From NCBI GenBank assembly GCA_003551215.1, contig PUMD01000150.1, positions 1-41,226 on the forward strand: DNA of 41,226 nucleotides, read 5' to 3'. This DNA comes from Clostridia bacterium (GTDB lineage: Bacteria; Bacillota; Sulfobacillia; SLMV01). Below the pieces are notes generated by a model. That model was not told the DNA's origin. It was given only the letters and a program-made list of their open reading frames with translations, and searched no databases. Position numbers and translations under genes: made by a program. Every line of letters starts with the position of its first letter. Position 1 is the first letter of the stretch. Shown here one piece after another: positions 17,611 to 25,464 of this stretch.

Positions 17611-18234
17611 TCAGCGCGGCAACTGCCGGCCCCCTGCGCGGCCACTCCTCTGGGTGAGCAGACTTTTTATCAAGTTTCCCTGAAAGACTGCCGAATGCTG
17701 TGACCGGGCGCTGCGGTAGAACCTCTCGGTCGGGCTGTTGTTTCTTCTGACGTGTAGATACAGATTGTCATGTTGACGGGCCAGCAGATCGAGAGTGCTG
17801 AACCGCTGCCCCGCTGGGAGGGAAGGATACAGATGGCCAGTATGAAATGACCACTGCATCCATCCGGCCCGCGGTTACATCGGCGACGCTGAGAAGCACC
17901 GGCAGCCTGCAGAGGAAGGTGCAGATGCCCAACGCCCGGCAAAAATCCCATCCCGATGCGGTCTCAAGGCTGCGTTTTTCCGCCACGCTCATTCCGACTA
18001 CTGCACCGACAGGCCGACCGGCCAGCATTATACACTTGATGCTCAGGGCTGAGTAGAAGTTTGCCGCATACCAGTCAACCTGCAGATGACCTTCCGCCCC
18101 TGCGGCGGTTCGCCAGACAGAAGCGAATGAGGATCCTTATCCGATGAGTAAACCAGGTGACTGACAGTCTCTTTGTCATGTTTATCGGGGTCAAACTGCT
18201 GCAGCCGGGGCCCGGTTGTGTCCTTTCTGTTCAT
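17611..18234 (-). pseudogene. GNAT N-acetyltransferase, broken by three frame changes
   Basis: Reading the minus strand in pieces gives one coherent GNAT protein. Piece 1 (18234 to about 18080) reads FDPDKHDKETVSHLVYSSDK, a typical N-terminus. Piece 2 (about 18079-17857) has WYAANFYSALSIK and RPVGAVVGMSV. Piece 3 (about 17857-17805) has ILAICILPSQRGSGSAL, the acetyl-CoA-binding motif A. Piece 4 (to 17611) has LYLHVRRNNSPTERFYRSA, motif B. Each junction needs a one-base shift. It begins 16 nt after the M81 gene on the same strand, so it may once have been cotranscribed. Decay or sequence errors could explain it. Confidence 0.75.
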
Positions 18235-18249
18235 ATCAGATGCCTGGTT

Positions 18250-19734
18250 TCAGTTGTTTTCTCTGTAGTTTTCCCCCACCGGATACAGATCGGGGGGGAT
18301 ATTTTCGTACTGCAGGGTGGTAAGGTCAGCGGGACCTAATCCCGGTGCATCAACCGGGAAGTCAACCGCAGCCACATCATCCCAGTATGCCCGGTGATGA
18401 ACCCTGTCCTTCAGGACTATGATATCCAGGCTGTCGACATCAATCCCCACCGAAGTCAGACCGGCACTGTCGTTGGAACCTCGCATTCGTTCAGAAATCA
18501 CTACCTGGCGATTCGCGCCCAGATCTAGACGGACGACAAAACCGTCCTGCACCTCAGCGCCGCGGCGCATGGGACCCACCAGCCGGAAGCGGGGACAGCC
18601 CATGTACTTCACTTCTCCGGTCAGAAGCACCGGCTCTCCCGAGTATTCGCTGGCCCAGCCCCCCGCCTTGATGCTTACGGTATCGCCGACAGAAGCCTCC
18701 TGCCGGAGTTTTTTGGCTGCCTTGGGATCAGCGAGTCCGGGGAGGGCAAAATTTTCCGCACCCTGGCGCAGAAGCTGCTGCAGAATGTGCGTGCTGTCGC
18801 CTGTACGGTCTGCCCCATCGGCGATCACTACTGGGGTCTGTCCGTCCTCGACCAGCTGCAGCACTTCGGCGACTCCATCTTCCGGACCGGGTAAAGGCCG
18901 GTGGAAATCCTCGCGGATGCTGCAGGCCAGCTGCGATACGTCTTCCGCCACTTCCTCAGCCAGCGACCTGTCACCATCGGTGACAGCGATGACCGACATC
19001 CCCATGTCCACCACGTCAGCGTAAGCGTAACCGGGAGCAACTGAAACGCAGTACACATCAGACTCCTGTTCCCAGCAACGGCAGCGGTCGTACAGGGTTT
19101 TCATGGGATGATAATCGGAAGCCTGAAATATGCTGGCAGAGGCTATACCGGGCCGGCGCAGGGACATGGTGGGCTCAAATCTGCCGGCGATGGTATCTAT
19201 CAGGCACCGGGTAGCAATTTCGCCAGTTTCCTGCGAATCCACGTGCGGGTAGGTCTTGATCACAAAGACGCCGTCTGCCGCATCAGTGAGCTCGTGGTCT
19301 TCATTGGCGTGCAGATCTAAAGTAACCATTACCGGCACGCCACCCGCGGCCCGTTTGACCCGACGGACAATTTCTGCTTCCGGCCGGGGCACTCCTCGAA
19401 CCGCCATGGCTCCGTGCAAAGCCAGCAGGACTCCATCCAGGCGGGGAATCTCTGCCAGCCCTCCGGCAAGTTCATCAGCATATCTGTCGAAGCATTTCTG
19501 CGGCCACCAGCTGGTATAGGGGCCGGGAACCATCCCGACCGAAAGCACCGGCACAATCTCTGCTTCCTCTTTTTGCAGCACCCGCATGTAACCGTTGATG
19601 TACGACGGCACACCACGGCTGTCCTCGAGTACTGCCTCTCCCCTGGCAGCCCGCGATTCGAGCTTCTCATAGGTGGTGGGCTCAGGAGAAAATGTGCAGG
19701 TCTCATGCGAAAAACGGGCTATCGCTATTCTCAT
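18250..19734 (-). CDS. M81 family metallopeptidase (MlrC-like, DUF1485), paralogue 1
   Basis: 494 residues, the usual length. The family is named after MlrC, which opens and clears linearised microcystin; most members have unknown peptide or amide substrates. N-terminal DUF1485 features are RFSHETCTFS (Glu ligand), LLALHGAMAVRG, VTLDLHANEDHE (Asp and His ligands) and KTYPHVDSQETG (His ligand). The C-terminal MlrC domain covers about 300-490. ATG 19734 has GGAG upstream (gaAAGGAGAttgct). A second, divergent copy is at 25465-26937. A broken GNAT gene follows on the same strand. Confidence 0.92.
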   Translation of the reverse strand: MRIAIARFSHETCTFSPEPTTYEKLESRAARGEAVLEDSRGVPSYINGYMRVLQKEEAEIVPVLSVGMVPGPYTSWWPQKCFDRYADELAGGLAEIPRLDGVLLALHGAMAVRGVPRPEAEIVRRVKRAAGGVPVMVTLDLHANEDHELTDAADGVFVIKTYPHVDSQETGEIATRCLIDTIAGRFEPTMSLRRPGIASASIFQASDYHPMKTLYDRCRCWEQESDVYCVSVAPGYAYADVVDMGMSVIAVTDGDRSLAEEVAEDVSQLACSIREDFHRPLPGPEDGVAEVLQLVEDGQTPVVIADGADRTGDSTHILQQLLRQGAENFALPGLADPKAAKKLRQEASVGDTVSIKAGGWASEYSGEPVLLTGEVKYMGCPRFRLVGPMRRGAEVQDGFVVRLDLGANRQVVISERMRGSNDSAGLTSVGIDVDSLDIIVLKDRVHHRAYWDDVAAVDFPVDAPGLGPADLTTLQYENIPPDLYPVGENYRENN

Positions 19735-19855
19735 AGAGCAATCTCCTTTCGAAGTCCTGTGCAGTGTCTACATTCATCAAAGACCGGCATTTCCCTGCTA
19801 CACCGCAGCATCCAATCGCCACGGGTGGTAGATCCCTCCCTCCCGCCCGCTGATA

Positions 19856-19884
19856 ATGACACGAGATCGTCGGTGTACTAGAAT
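19856..19884 (+). promoter_or_regulatory. Likely sigma-A promoter for the F420-ligase-like gene
   Basis: ATGACA (19856-19861) and TAGAAT (19879-19884) are 17 bp apart, giving a leader of about 40 nt. Confidence 0.5.
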
Positions 19885-19931
19885 GTTAAAGGAGATACAG
19901 ACTGACACCCAGATGTAAAGTAAGAGGTGGA

Positions 19932-21479
19932 ATGAAAATGCAGATGCCTGCCAATTCGGGAGTATCGGTTGCTGCCCTGTCCACTGATCTCATCCTTCCC
20001 ACCGATGATATCGGAGAAGTAACTGTCTCAACCGTCCGCGACGTGGTGGAAGATGGAGATATCATCTGCATAACTGAGGCTGTGGTTGCCCGATCGCAAA
20101 ACCGCTATCTAACCTGTGATGACCTGGCCGATGATATCGCAGAAAAACTGGATCTGCGGCCCGGCGCTGCACTGGCGGTAATCAGCCCCATCCTCAGCAG
20201 AAACAGGTTCGCCCTCATACTTAAGGCCATAGCGAAAGCCACCCGGGGAGGGCAGGTGATAATCCAGCTGTCGGTCCCCGACGATGAAGTGGGGAATCAG
20301 GTAATAGACAAAGAATTCGCTTCCACCCGGCTCCGGCTGAAAAAGATATTCAACAACCTCCACGAGGCCAGGGGCAACACCCCCCATTTGAATGTCCTGA
20401 TCAGGGAGATCCTGGTCGCCTTCAAGCTGCAGGAACTGGGTTATGATGTCCTGGGTATCCGTAAGATAACCGGACAGGGAACTGCCGACCTGACTGTACG
20501 CGACAGGCAAGGACGCACCCTGTGCGTGGAAGTCAGTTTCGAGAATCCGGCAGCAACGGTGCAGAAGGTTCTCGGCATCAAGCGCGATACAGACGGTGAG
20601 GGTGCGCTTGCGGTGACGGTGGATCTGCAGCGGCAGTCGATGACCGTATACGATGCTGACGTCTATCAGGAAGACAAACAGGAATCGGTGGTTGCCAACG
20701 TATCCTATTCGCAGGAGTTCGGTCTCTACCGCGAATCTGACTGCATATACGCCCGCGAAGTTCACAACCGCCACTTCGCCCATCCCATAACGGGAGAAGA
20801 TTATTCGCGCATGTACCAGCAGATCGTGGAAAATGAGGGAGTGGAATGTGACGTCCTGCTGACGAACAACCCGCTCAAGGTCTTTCAGCGGGGGTTCATT
20901 GACGGCATTATTGTCAGCGCTGTCCACCGGGAAAAACAGATCAAGGAGCTGTTCCGCTCTTTTGGAACCAAGACCCCGATTACAGGGATCGGTCAGATAG
21001 GACCCGAACCCTGGGGGGTAATAGGCTCCAACGTCTCCGACCGGGAGGAAGGCATCCTCAAGCTGCTGCCTGCTAATGCGGACGGAGTAGCCGACCGCAT
21101 CAAGGGCAAGATCACCGAAGCCACCGGCAAGGAGGTTGAAGTCCTCATCTTCGGGGACGGAGCCTACATGGACCCCGACACCGGAATCTACGAACTGGCC
21201 GACCCGCATCCGGCCATCGGCAGCAGTGAAGGGCTCCGTCAGGGCTCGCTTCGCCAGGGAACCAAGCTGAAGCTGCAGGTGGAGACTCTTTTCCGGCAGG
21301 GTTACTCCCGGGATGAAATCGCCCAGATCGTCCGAGAGAAAAATGAGGACGTAACCCAGGAAAGCCTGGGTACTACTCCGAGAAGCGTCACCAGCATTCT
21401 GGGGACGTTGGCCGACCTGGCAGCCGGGTCCGCTGATGCCGGCACGCCGATCGTACTGGTTCGCAATTTCAAGCTTTGA
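19932..21479 (+). CDS. Coenzyme F420-0:L-glutamate ligase-like protein with an inserted domain
   Basis: 515 residues, about 110 longer than I expect for this group. Residues 26-110 (EDGDIICITEAVVARSQNRY, SRNRFALILKAI) and 285-515 (YSRMYQQIVENEG, GVIGSNVSDREEG, VLIFGDGAYMDPDTG, LGTTPRSVTSILG, GTPIVLVRNF) match the ligase fold that adds gamma-linked glutamate. Residues about 130-260 appear inserted. They include GTADLTVRDRQGRTLCVEVS, which resembles the D...ExK core of restriction-like nucleases except that Ser sits where Lys is expected. No other F420 gene is nearby, so the true acceptor may be different. Start ATG 19932 behind AAGAGGTGG. Confidence 0.75.
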   Translation: MKMQMPANSGVSVAALSTDLILPTDDIGEVTVSTVRDVVEDGDIICITEAVVARSQNRYLTCDDLADDIAEKLDLRPGAALAVISPILSRNRFALILKAIAKATRGGQVIIQLSVPDDEVGNQVIDKEFASTRLRLKKIFNNLHEARGNTPHLNVLIREILVAFKLQELGYDVLGIRKITGQGTADLTVRDRQGRTLCVEVSFENPAATVQKVLGIKRDTDGEGALAVTVDLQRQSMTVYDADVYQEDKQESVVANVSYSQEFGLYRESDCIYAREVHNRHFAHPITGEDYSRMYQQIVENEGVECDVLLTNNPLKVFQRGFIDGIIVSAVHREKQIKELFRSFGTKTPITGIGQIGPEPWGVIGSNVSDREEGILKLLPANADGVADRIKGKITEATGKEVEVLIFGDGAYMDPDTGIYELADPHPAIGSSEGLRQGSLRQGTKLKLQVETLFRQGYSRDEIAQIVREKNEDVTQESLGTTPRSVTSILGTLADLAAGSADAGTPIVLVRNFKL

Positions 21480-21513
21480 GGCGCTGAAACGCAGCTGACC
21501 GGGCCTGACCCGG

Positions 21514-21717
21514 GTGGCTGAACTGTGTCTGTGGTGTAATGCAGATGTGTTGGCGTGTGCCTCGTGCAAGGGGATGAGTCGGATGATGGGATTCAGTCGA
21601 TTGGGCTTTTTCCTGATGTTCATGTACCTCGCTGTTCCCACTTTTGTGCTGTACTTCGCAGTCAAACTGGCGGTAAAGAGCGCTGTCAGAGAACTGAAAG
21701 ATGAACAGATTATTTGA
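21514..21717 (+). CDS. Small membrane protein with a C-x2-C-x6-C-x2-C motif
   Basis: Up to 67 residues from GTG 21514. CLWCNADVLACASC near the N-terminus could bind zinc, followed by one membrane helix (LGFFLMFMYLAVPTFVLYFA) and a charged tail. No good ribosome site precedes the GTG. ATGs at 21574 and 21583 follow GCAAGGGG and would give 47- or 44-residue versions without the first cysteines. It lies between two co-directional genes, 70 bp before the cysteine-synthase-like gene. It is plausible as a gene but unproven. Confidence 0.4.
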   Translation: MAELCLWCNADVLACASCKGMSRMMGFSRLGFFLMFMYLAVPTFVLYFAVKLAVKSAVRELKDEQII

Positions 21718-21787
21718 CAGATTCCAAGGCATTACGGAGAAGAATCGGTGTTGTATTGAGTGCTGAGCCAAAAGCGGAGGTGATCGC

Positions 21788-22828
21788 GTGTCAGATGACA
21801 GAATGAAGAGCCCTGCCCGAGGTGTTTTGCAGCTGATAGGAGATACCCCCCTGATAAGCCTGCCGGTCGATGCGGGCGGCAAAACCCTGGAGGTTATGGC
21901 CAAAGCCGAATTTTTCAACCCCACCGGAAGCCACAAAGATAGGATATACCTGCACATGATAAAGCAGGCCGAAAAACGGTCAGAACTCAGCCCGGGCATG
22001 ACCATAATTGAGGGTTCGACCGGCAATGCCGGCGCCGCCTGCGCCATGGTGGGCAGCCAGATGGGCTACCGCGTCGTGGTCGTCATGCCCGAGGGGATGT
22101 CGCGGGAAAGAAAGCAGCTTATAGAAGCGCTGGGAGCAGAACTGATCACCACCCCCGGTGCAGAAAGCGATCAGGACCTGTCACTGCGCAGGGTAGAAGA
22201 AATTCTCGCCCGACAACCGGACCGCTACTGGTACCCGGCGCAGTTTGACAATCCGGATAATCCGCAGGCTCACTACCAGACCACAGCTGTCGAGTTGTGG
22301 CAGCAAAGCAGCGGCAAACTCGACGCACTGGTGCTGGCGGTGGGTTCAGGCGGTACCCTGACGGGTTTGGGACGCTACCTCACGAAGCAGGATCCCGATA
22401 TATCTATCTATGCGGTGGAACCGGAGGAATGCCCCATTCTCTCACAGAAGCAGTGGGGCAGCCACGAAATACAGGGCATAGGCGACGGTTTTGTGCCCGG
22501 CAACCTTGACCTGAGTCTCATCGATGGTGTGATCACCGTCAGCTCTGAGGAGGCCGTCGACAGCGCCCGGCAGTTGTGCCGCGAGCAGGGGTTGTTGGTG
22601 GGGATCTCGACCGGCTGCAACATGGCTGCGATCAGCAAGCTTGCCCAGCACAGGTCGGATTTAGATACCGTAGGGACCATGCTGTTTGACAACGGACACA
22701 AATACTTCAGCTCTGCACTGTTTGGCAAAACAAGCGAGGTTGATATACCGGACCGGGACCACAGTCTACCGGCTGACATAGCCGAGAAGCTGGACAAACA
22801 TCGGCAAAGGTGGGAAATCATCGGCTGA
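21788..22828 (+). CDS. Cysteine synthase family PLP enzyme
   Basis: 346 residues, fold-type II PLP enzyme. The PLP lysine is in NPTGSHKDR, the phosphate loop is GSGGTLTGLG and the substrate loop is EGSTGNAG. Cysteine synthase normally has NPxxSVKDR, so the TGSHKDR variant marks a separate subgroup that need not use O-acetylserine. It would catalyse a beta-replacement such as cysteine formation, or a related elimination. GTG 21788 follows GGAGGTG. It lacks the long C-terminal regulatory domain of cystathionine beta-synthase. The downstream YgeY-type hydrolase is 256 bp away, with no clear gene between. Confidence 0.85.
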   Translation: MSDDRMKSPARGVLQLIGDTPLISLPVDAGGKTLEVMAKAEFFNPTGSHKDRIYLHMIKQAEKRSELSPGMTIIEGSTGNAGAACAMVGSQMGYRVVVVMPEGMSRERKQLIEALGAELITTPGAESDQDLSLRRVEEILARQPDRYWYPAQFDNPDNPQAHYQTTAVELWQQSSGKLDALVLAVGSGGTLTGLGRYLTKQDPDISIYAVEPEECPILSQKQWGSHEIQGIGDGFVPGNLDLSLIDGVITVSSEEAVDSARQLCREQGLLVGISTGCNMAAISKLAQHRSDLDTVGTMLFDNGHKYFSSALFGKTSEVDIPDRDHSLPADIAEKLDKHRQRWEIIG

Positions 22829-23084
22829 GACAAAGAACGGATCCACACAGAGCATGCGGTCAAGCCGGTGACCAGATGAGATCCGGTGCAGCATCCCCAG
22901 CCTTTACAGAAAGCTCCGTAGAGGCCAAAAGTCCTGTGCGATGGCTTTCCTCTATGGGACAATGGCAGGTGCGGTCCAGGGCCTCCGGCGAACCTGACGC
23001 ATCACGCGGCAATAACGTGTCGGCACCGCACCGGGCCTTCTGTGCATCGGATACCCATCAGCCGCTGTTGAAAGGAGAGCAGCT

Positions 23085-24284
23085 ATGTCGCAAGTATCCC
23101 CCCTGAACGAGCAACGCAAAAGCAAACTTGTACAGCTGTGCCGCCGGCTGGTACGCATCCCCAGCCCCTCCGGCCAGGAAGGGGAAATGGCCCGGACGGT
23201 CCGGGACCTGGCTGCCGAGCTGGGATACCAACAGATAGACATTGACGCCTTCGGCAATGTTGTGGCCTGCATCAGTGGTAACCGCCCGGGCAGAACGCTG
23301 CTTCTGGACGCGCACATGGACACGGTGCCGGTGACAGACGAGGATGAATGGGAATACAGCCCTTTTGGTGGTGAAGTGGTATCAGGCCGCCTGTACGGCC
23401 GCGGCAGCTCAGATATGAAGGGAGCCCTGGCCGCCATGCTGCTGGCTGGTGCTATGTTCAGCCGGGACACAAACGGTGAGTTCTGCGGTGAGATCTGCGT
23501 CGCCGCCACGGTAATGGAGGAGGTTTTTGAAGGCGTTGCCGCCCGCAGCGTTGTGCAGGCAATCGAGCCTGACTGGGTGGTGATCGGAGAATCAACCGGA
23601 CTGGATGTAAGCCGGGGTCAGCGAGGAAGGGCAGAGATTGTCGTCGAGACCGAAGGAAAAGCGGCTCATTCCTCGTCTCCTGAAGCCGGGCACAACGCCG
23701 TCTACGATATGGCGGAGTTGATCGGCCGCATAAGGCAGCTGCCTTGCCCTGAAGATCCAGTGCTGGGCCGGGGTATCCTCGAGCTGACCGATATAATCTC
23801 CCGCCCGTATCCCGGCGCATCGGTGATTCCGCACACCTGTCGGGCAACCTTTGACCGCCGGCTTCTGGTGGGTGAGACTCCCGAGTCAGCTTTGGCTCCC
23901 CTGCTGCAAACTATTGACAGACTGGCAAGTGAACGCCCCGGGGTTTCCGCTTCGGCACGCCACGTCCGCGCAGCTTCAGACTGCTGGACAGGTCATAAGA
24001 TCGAAGCGGTTCGCTTTTTCCCCGCCTGGCTTTTTGACTCAGACCATCCTTTAGTGGTTCAAACGCAGAGGGCTTTGCGAAAGGTGGGGCTGCAGCCATC
24101 AGTTTCGCATTACTCCTTTTGCACCAATGGCAGCCGTTACGCGGGGATAGAGGGCGTCCCGACGGTGGGGTTTGGCCCGTCCAGAGAAGAGGTGGCACAT
24201 ACAACTGATGAATATCTTCTGTTGGACGAGCTATATTCCAGCTGTTCGGGATACTACAGCATCATCAAGACCTTGACTGAGTAA
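23085..24284 (+). CDS. M20 family hydrolase, YgeY (selenium-metabolism-linked) type
   Basis: 399 residues. Zinc-site motifs: LLLDAHMDTVPV, GRGSSDMKGALAAM, ATVMEEVFEG and IGESTGLDVSRGQRGRAEI, the last typical of the YgeY group rather than of ArgE or DapE. Dimerisation domain with GKAAHSSSPEAGHNAVYDM. In E. coli and clostridia YgeY sits with purine, carbamoyl and diaminopropionate catabolism genes and acts on an amide of unknown identity. Here there is no xanthine dehydrogenase cluster beside it. ATG 23085 follows AAAGGAGAG. A bidirectional terminator separates it from fur. Confidence 0.88.
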   Translation: MSQVSPLNEQRKSKLVQLCRRLVRIPSPSGQEGEMARTVRDLAAELGYQQIDIDAFGNVVACISGNRPGRTLLLDAHMDTVPVTDEDEWEYSPFGGEVVSGRLYGRGSSDMKGALAAMLLAGAMFSRDTNGEFCGEICVAATVMEEVFEGVAARSVVQAIEPDWVVIGESTGLDVSRGQRGRAEIVVETEGKAAHSSSPEAGHNAVYDMAELIGRIRQLPCPEDPVLGRGILELTDIISRPYPGASVIPHTCRATFDRRLLVGETPESALAPLLQTIDRLASERPGVSASARHVRAASDCWTGHKIEAVRFFPAWLFDSDHPLVVQTQRALRKVGLQPSVSHYSFCTNGSRYAGIEGVPTVGFGPSREEVAHTTDEYLLLDELYSSCSGYYSIIKTLTE

Positions 24285-24290
24285 TGGTCC

Positions 24291-24330
24291 CGCCGACCGG
24301 CTGTCCACGCCACAGCCGGTCGGCGCTTTC
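24291..24330. terminator. Bidirectional intrinsic terminator between the YgeY-type and fur genes
   Basis: Perfect 14-bp arms CGCCGACCGGCTGT (24291-24304) and its complement (24312-24325) between two convergent genes; CTTTC follows on the plus strand. Confidence 0.75.
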
Positions 24331-24778
24331 AATCAGAACCCTTTCCCTGCAGACACTTATCACAGAGACCAAAAAATATCACCGAACGCTCGGATATTTC
24401 GAATTTCCAGCTGCTGCCCACAAACTCTTCCATACGTACAATGTGGGGGCACTGCACTTCCTGCACTTTGGTGCAGCTTACACAGACCAGGTGGAGGTGG
24501 GGTGGGATGTTGCTGGCCGAAAATTCGTACTTGGCAGGTCCTTTTCCCACAGAAAGTCTTTCCACCAGGTCCAGATCCTCAAGCACCCGCAGGGTACGAT
24601 AAACTGTGGCCAGCCCCAGTTCCGGGTGGCTGTTTTTCACACTCTCGTAGATCTCCTCGGCGGTGGGATGACAACCCGATTGCTCAATGAGCTTTTGCAG
24701 TATCTCTTCCCGCTGACGGGTAATCCTGTAATCTTCTTCTTTTAACCTGGCCTTGGCCCTGGCCAGCATCTTTTCCAT
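24329..24778 (-). CDS. Fur family metalloregulator
   Basis: 149 residues. N-terminal winged helix (YRITRQREEILQKL, HPTAEEIYESVK, LGLATVYRTLRVLEDL) and C-terminal dimer domain with HLHLVCVSCTKVQEV and CDKC, the two CxxC pairs of the structural zinc site. It could be Fur, Zur or PerR; the sequence does not decide. It is the second gene of an operon with DUF134, its ATG lying 2 bp after that stop. GGAGTGA within the end of the DUF134 gene is the ribosome site. Expression therefore depends on the upstream promoter at 25280-25333. Confidence 0.92.
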   Translation of the reverse strand: MEKMLARAKARLKEEDYRITRQREEILQKLIEQSGCHPTAEEIYESVKNSHPELGLATVYRTLRVLEDLDLVERLSVGKGPAKYEFSASNIPPHLHLVCVSCTKVQEVQCPHIVRMEEFVGSSWKFEISERSVIFFGLCDKCLQGKGSD

Positions 24779-24780
24779 GA

Positions 24781-25260
24781 TTAATCACTCCAAGCCTCCC
24801 CGGGGCCCCGTCCCAAACGAGGTTTTCCGCCCTGTCGGCCTCCTCCTCGTCCTCTACCCCGCCGACGACGGGCACCCCGGGCTATCTGGTCGCTTCCACA
24901 TTCGGGGCAGGCATCCGTATTCTCATCCGTCTTCCACAGGTGTCCGCAGCTGCGGCAGCGATGCCTCCCCCGGAGCCTGTAGGGGCCGCCGCCTATCTCT
25001 ATCGCTTTGCCGGTTGTGAGCGCGTCAGCAATCTTTCCATAGGCTGAATTGAGCACCCGGTGAAAGGTCGCTCGCGAGACATTCATCCGTTCGGCACAGG
25101 TCTCATGGTCCAGCTTCTCACAGTGTTTCAGGCGCACTGCTTCCAGCTCATCGATCTTAAGATCAACCGCATCCAGGTCTGCCGCAGGAATACCTGCCGG
25201 TTTGAAAACCCTGCTTCTCGGAAGGCATTCCACGGTGCGCATCTTTGGTGGTCGCGGCAC
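24781..25260 (-). CDS. DUF134 DNA-binding protein with zinc ribbon
   Basis: 159 residues from GTG 25260, chosen because it gives MPRPPKMRTVECLP, the canonical DUF134 beginning; a GTG three codons upstream overlaps the ribosome site. Helix-turn-helix region around ELEAVRLKHCEKLDHETCAE and NVSRATFHRVLNSAYGKIAD. A four-Cys ribbon (HRCRSCGHLWK, CPECGS) follows, then a basic Arg/Gly-rich tail. It is a putative regulator of unknown targets. It heads an operon with fur and has a strong promoter with a LexA-like box over the transcription start. Confidence 0.9.
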   Translation of the reverse strand: MPRPPKMRTVECLPRSRVFKPAGIPAADLDAVDLKIDELEAVRLKHCEKLDHETCAERMNVSRATFHRVLNSAYGKIADALTTGKAIEIGGGPYRLRGRHRCRSCGHLWKTDENTDACPECGSDQIARGARRRRGRGRGGGRQGGKPRLGRGPGEAWSD

Positions 25261-25279
25261 ACATACCACTCCCCCTTTG

Positions 25280-25333
25280 TGAACATACGTTCATAATTCA
25301 TCCTGATTGTACCCTCTGTGTCATTTTTGTCAA
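25280..25333 (-). promoter_or_regulatory. Promoter of the DUF134-fur operon with a GAAC-N4-GTTC box
   Basis: On the minus strand TTGACA (25328-25333) and TACAAT (25306-25311) are 16 bp apart. At 25280-25293 lies a perfect inverted repeat TGAAC-N4-GTTCA, about +6 to +19. GAAC-N4-GTTC is the core of the Gram-positive LexA (DinR) SOS box. It might alternatively be an operator of DUF134 or Fur itself. Confidence 0.7.
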
Positions 25334-25354
25334 GGAGGAGGACTCCTTGGTCTG

Positions 25355-25450
25355 ATGCAACGATGCGGCATTTGCGGTATGCTGATTTACAAAGAGTCGA
25401 TGCTCAGCCGGCCGGGTTTACCCTGCGTTGAAACGGCCCAGCAAACCTGA
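25355..25450 (+). CDS. Possible 31-residue Cys-containing microprotein
   Basis: ATG 25355 opens MQRCGICGMLIYKES, with one CxxC and a later Cys, and ends where the ribosome site of the M81 gene begins, which would allow coupled translation. GGAGGAGG lies 13 nt upstream, a long spacing, and is part of a hairpin CAAGGAG-N5-CTCCTTG (25331-25349). It could be a leader peptide or chance. No family is recognised. Confidence 0.2.
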   Translation: MQRCGICGMLIYKESMLSRPGLPCVETAQQT

Positions 25451-25464
25451 GGAGGATTCCTACC

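Noticed and set aside
20109-21665. A 518-codon reading frame on the minus strand opposite the F420-ligase-like gene
   Set aside because: It is antisense to a gene with clear conserved motifs, has no recognisable domain and no good ribosome site; long antisense frames are common in GC-rich DNA.
22829-23084. 256-bp gap before the YgeY-type gene, with open frames on both strands
   Set aside because: No conserved motif, ribosome site or hairpin of note; treated as empty.
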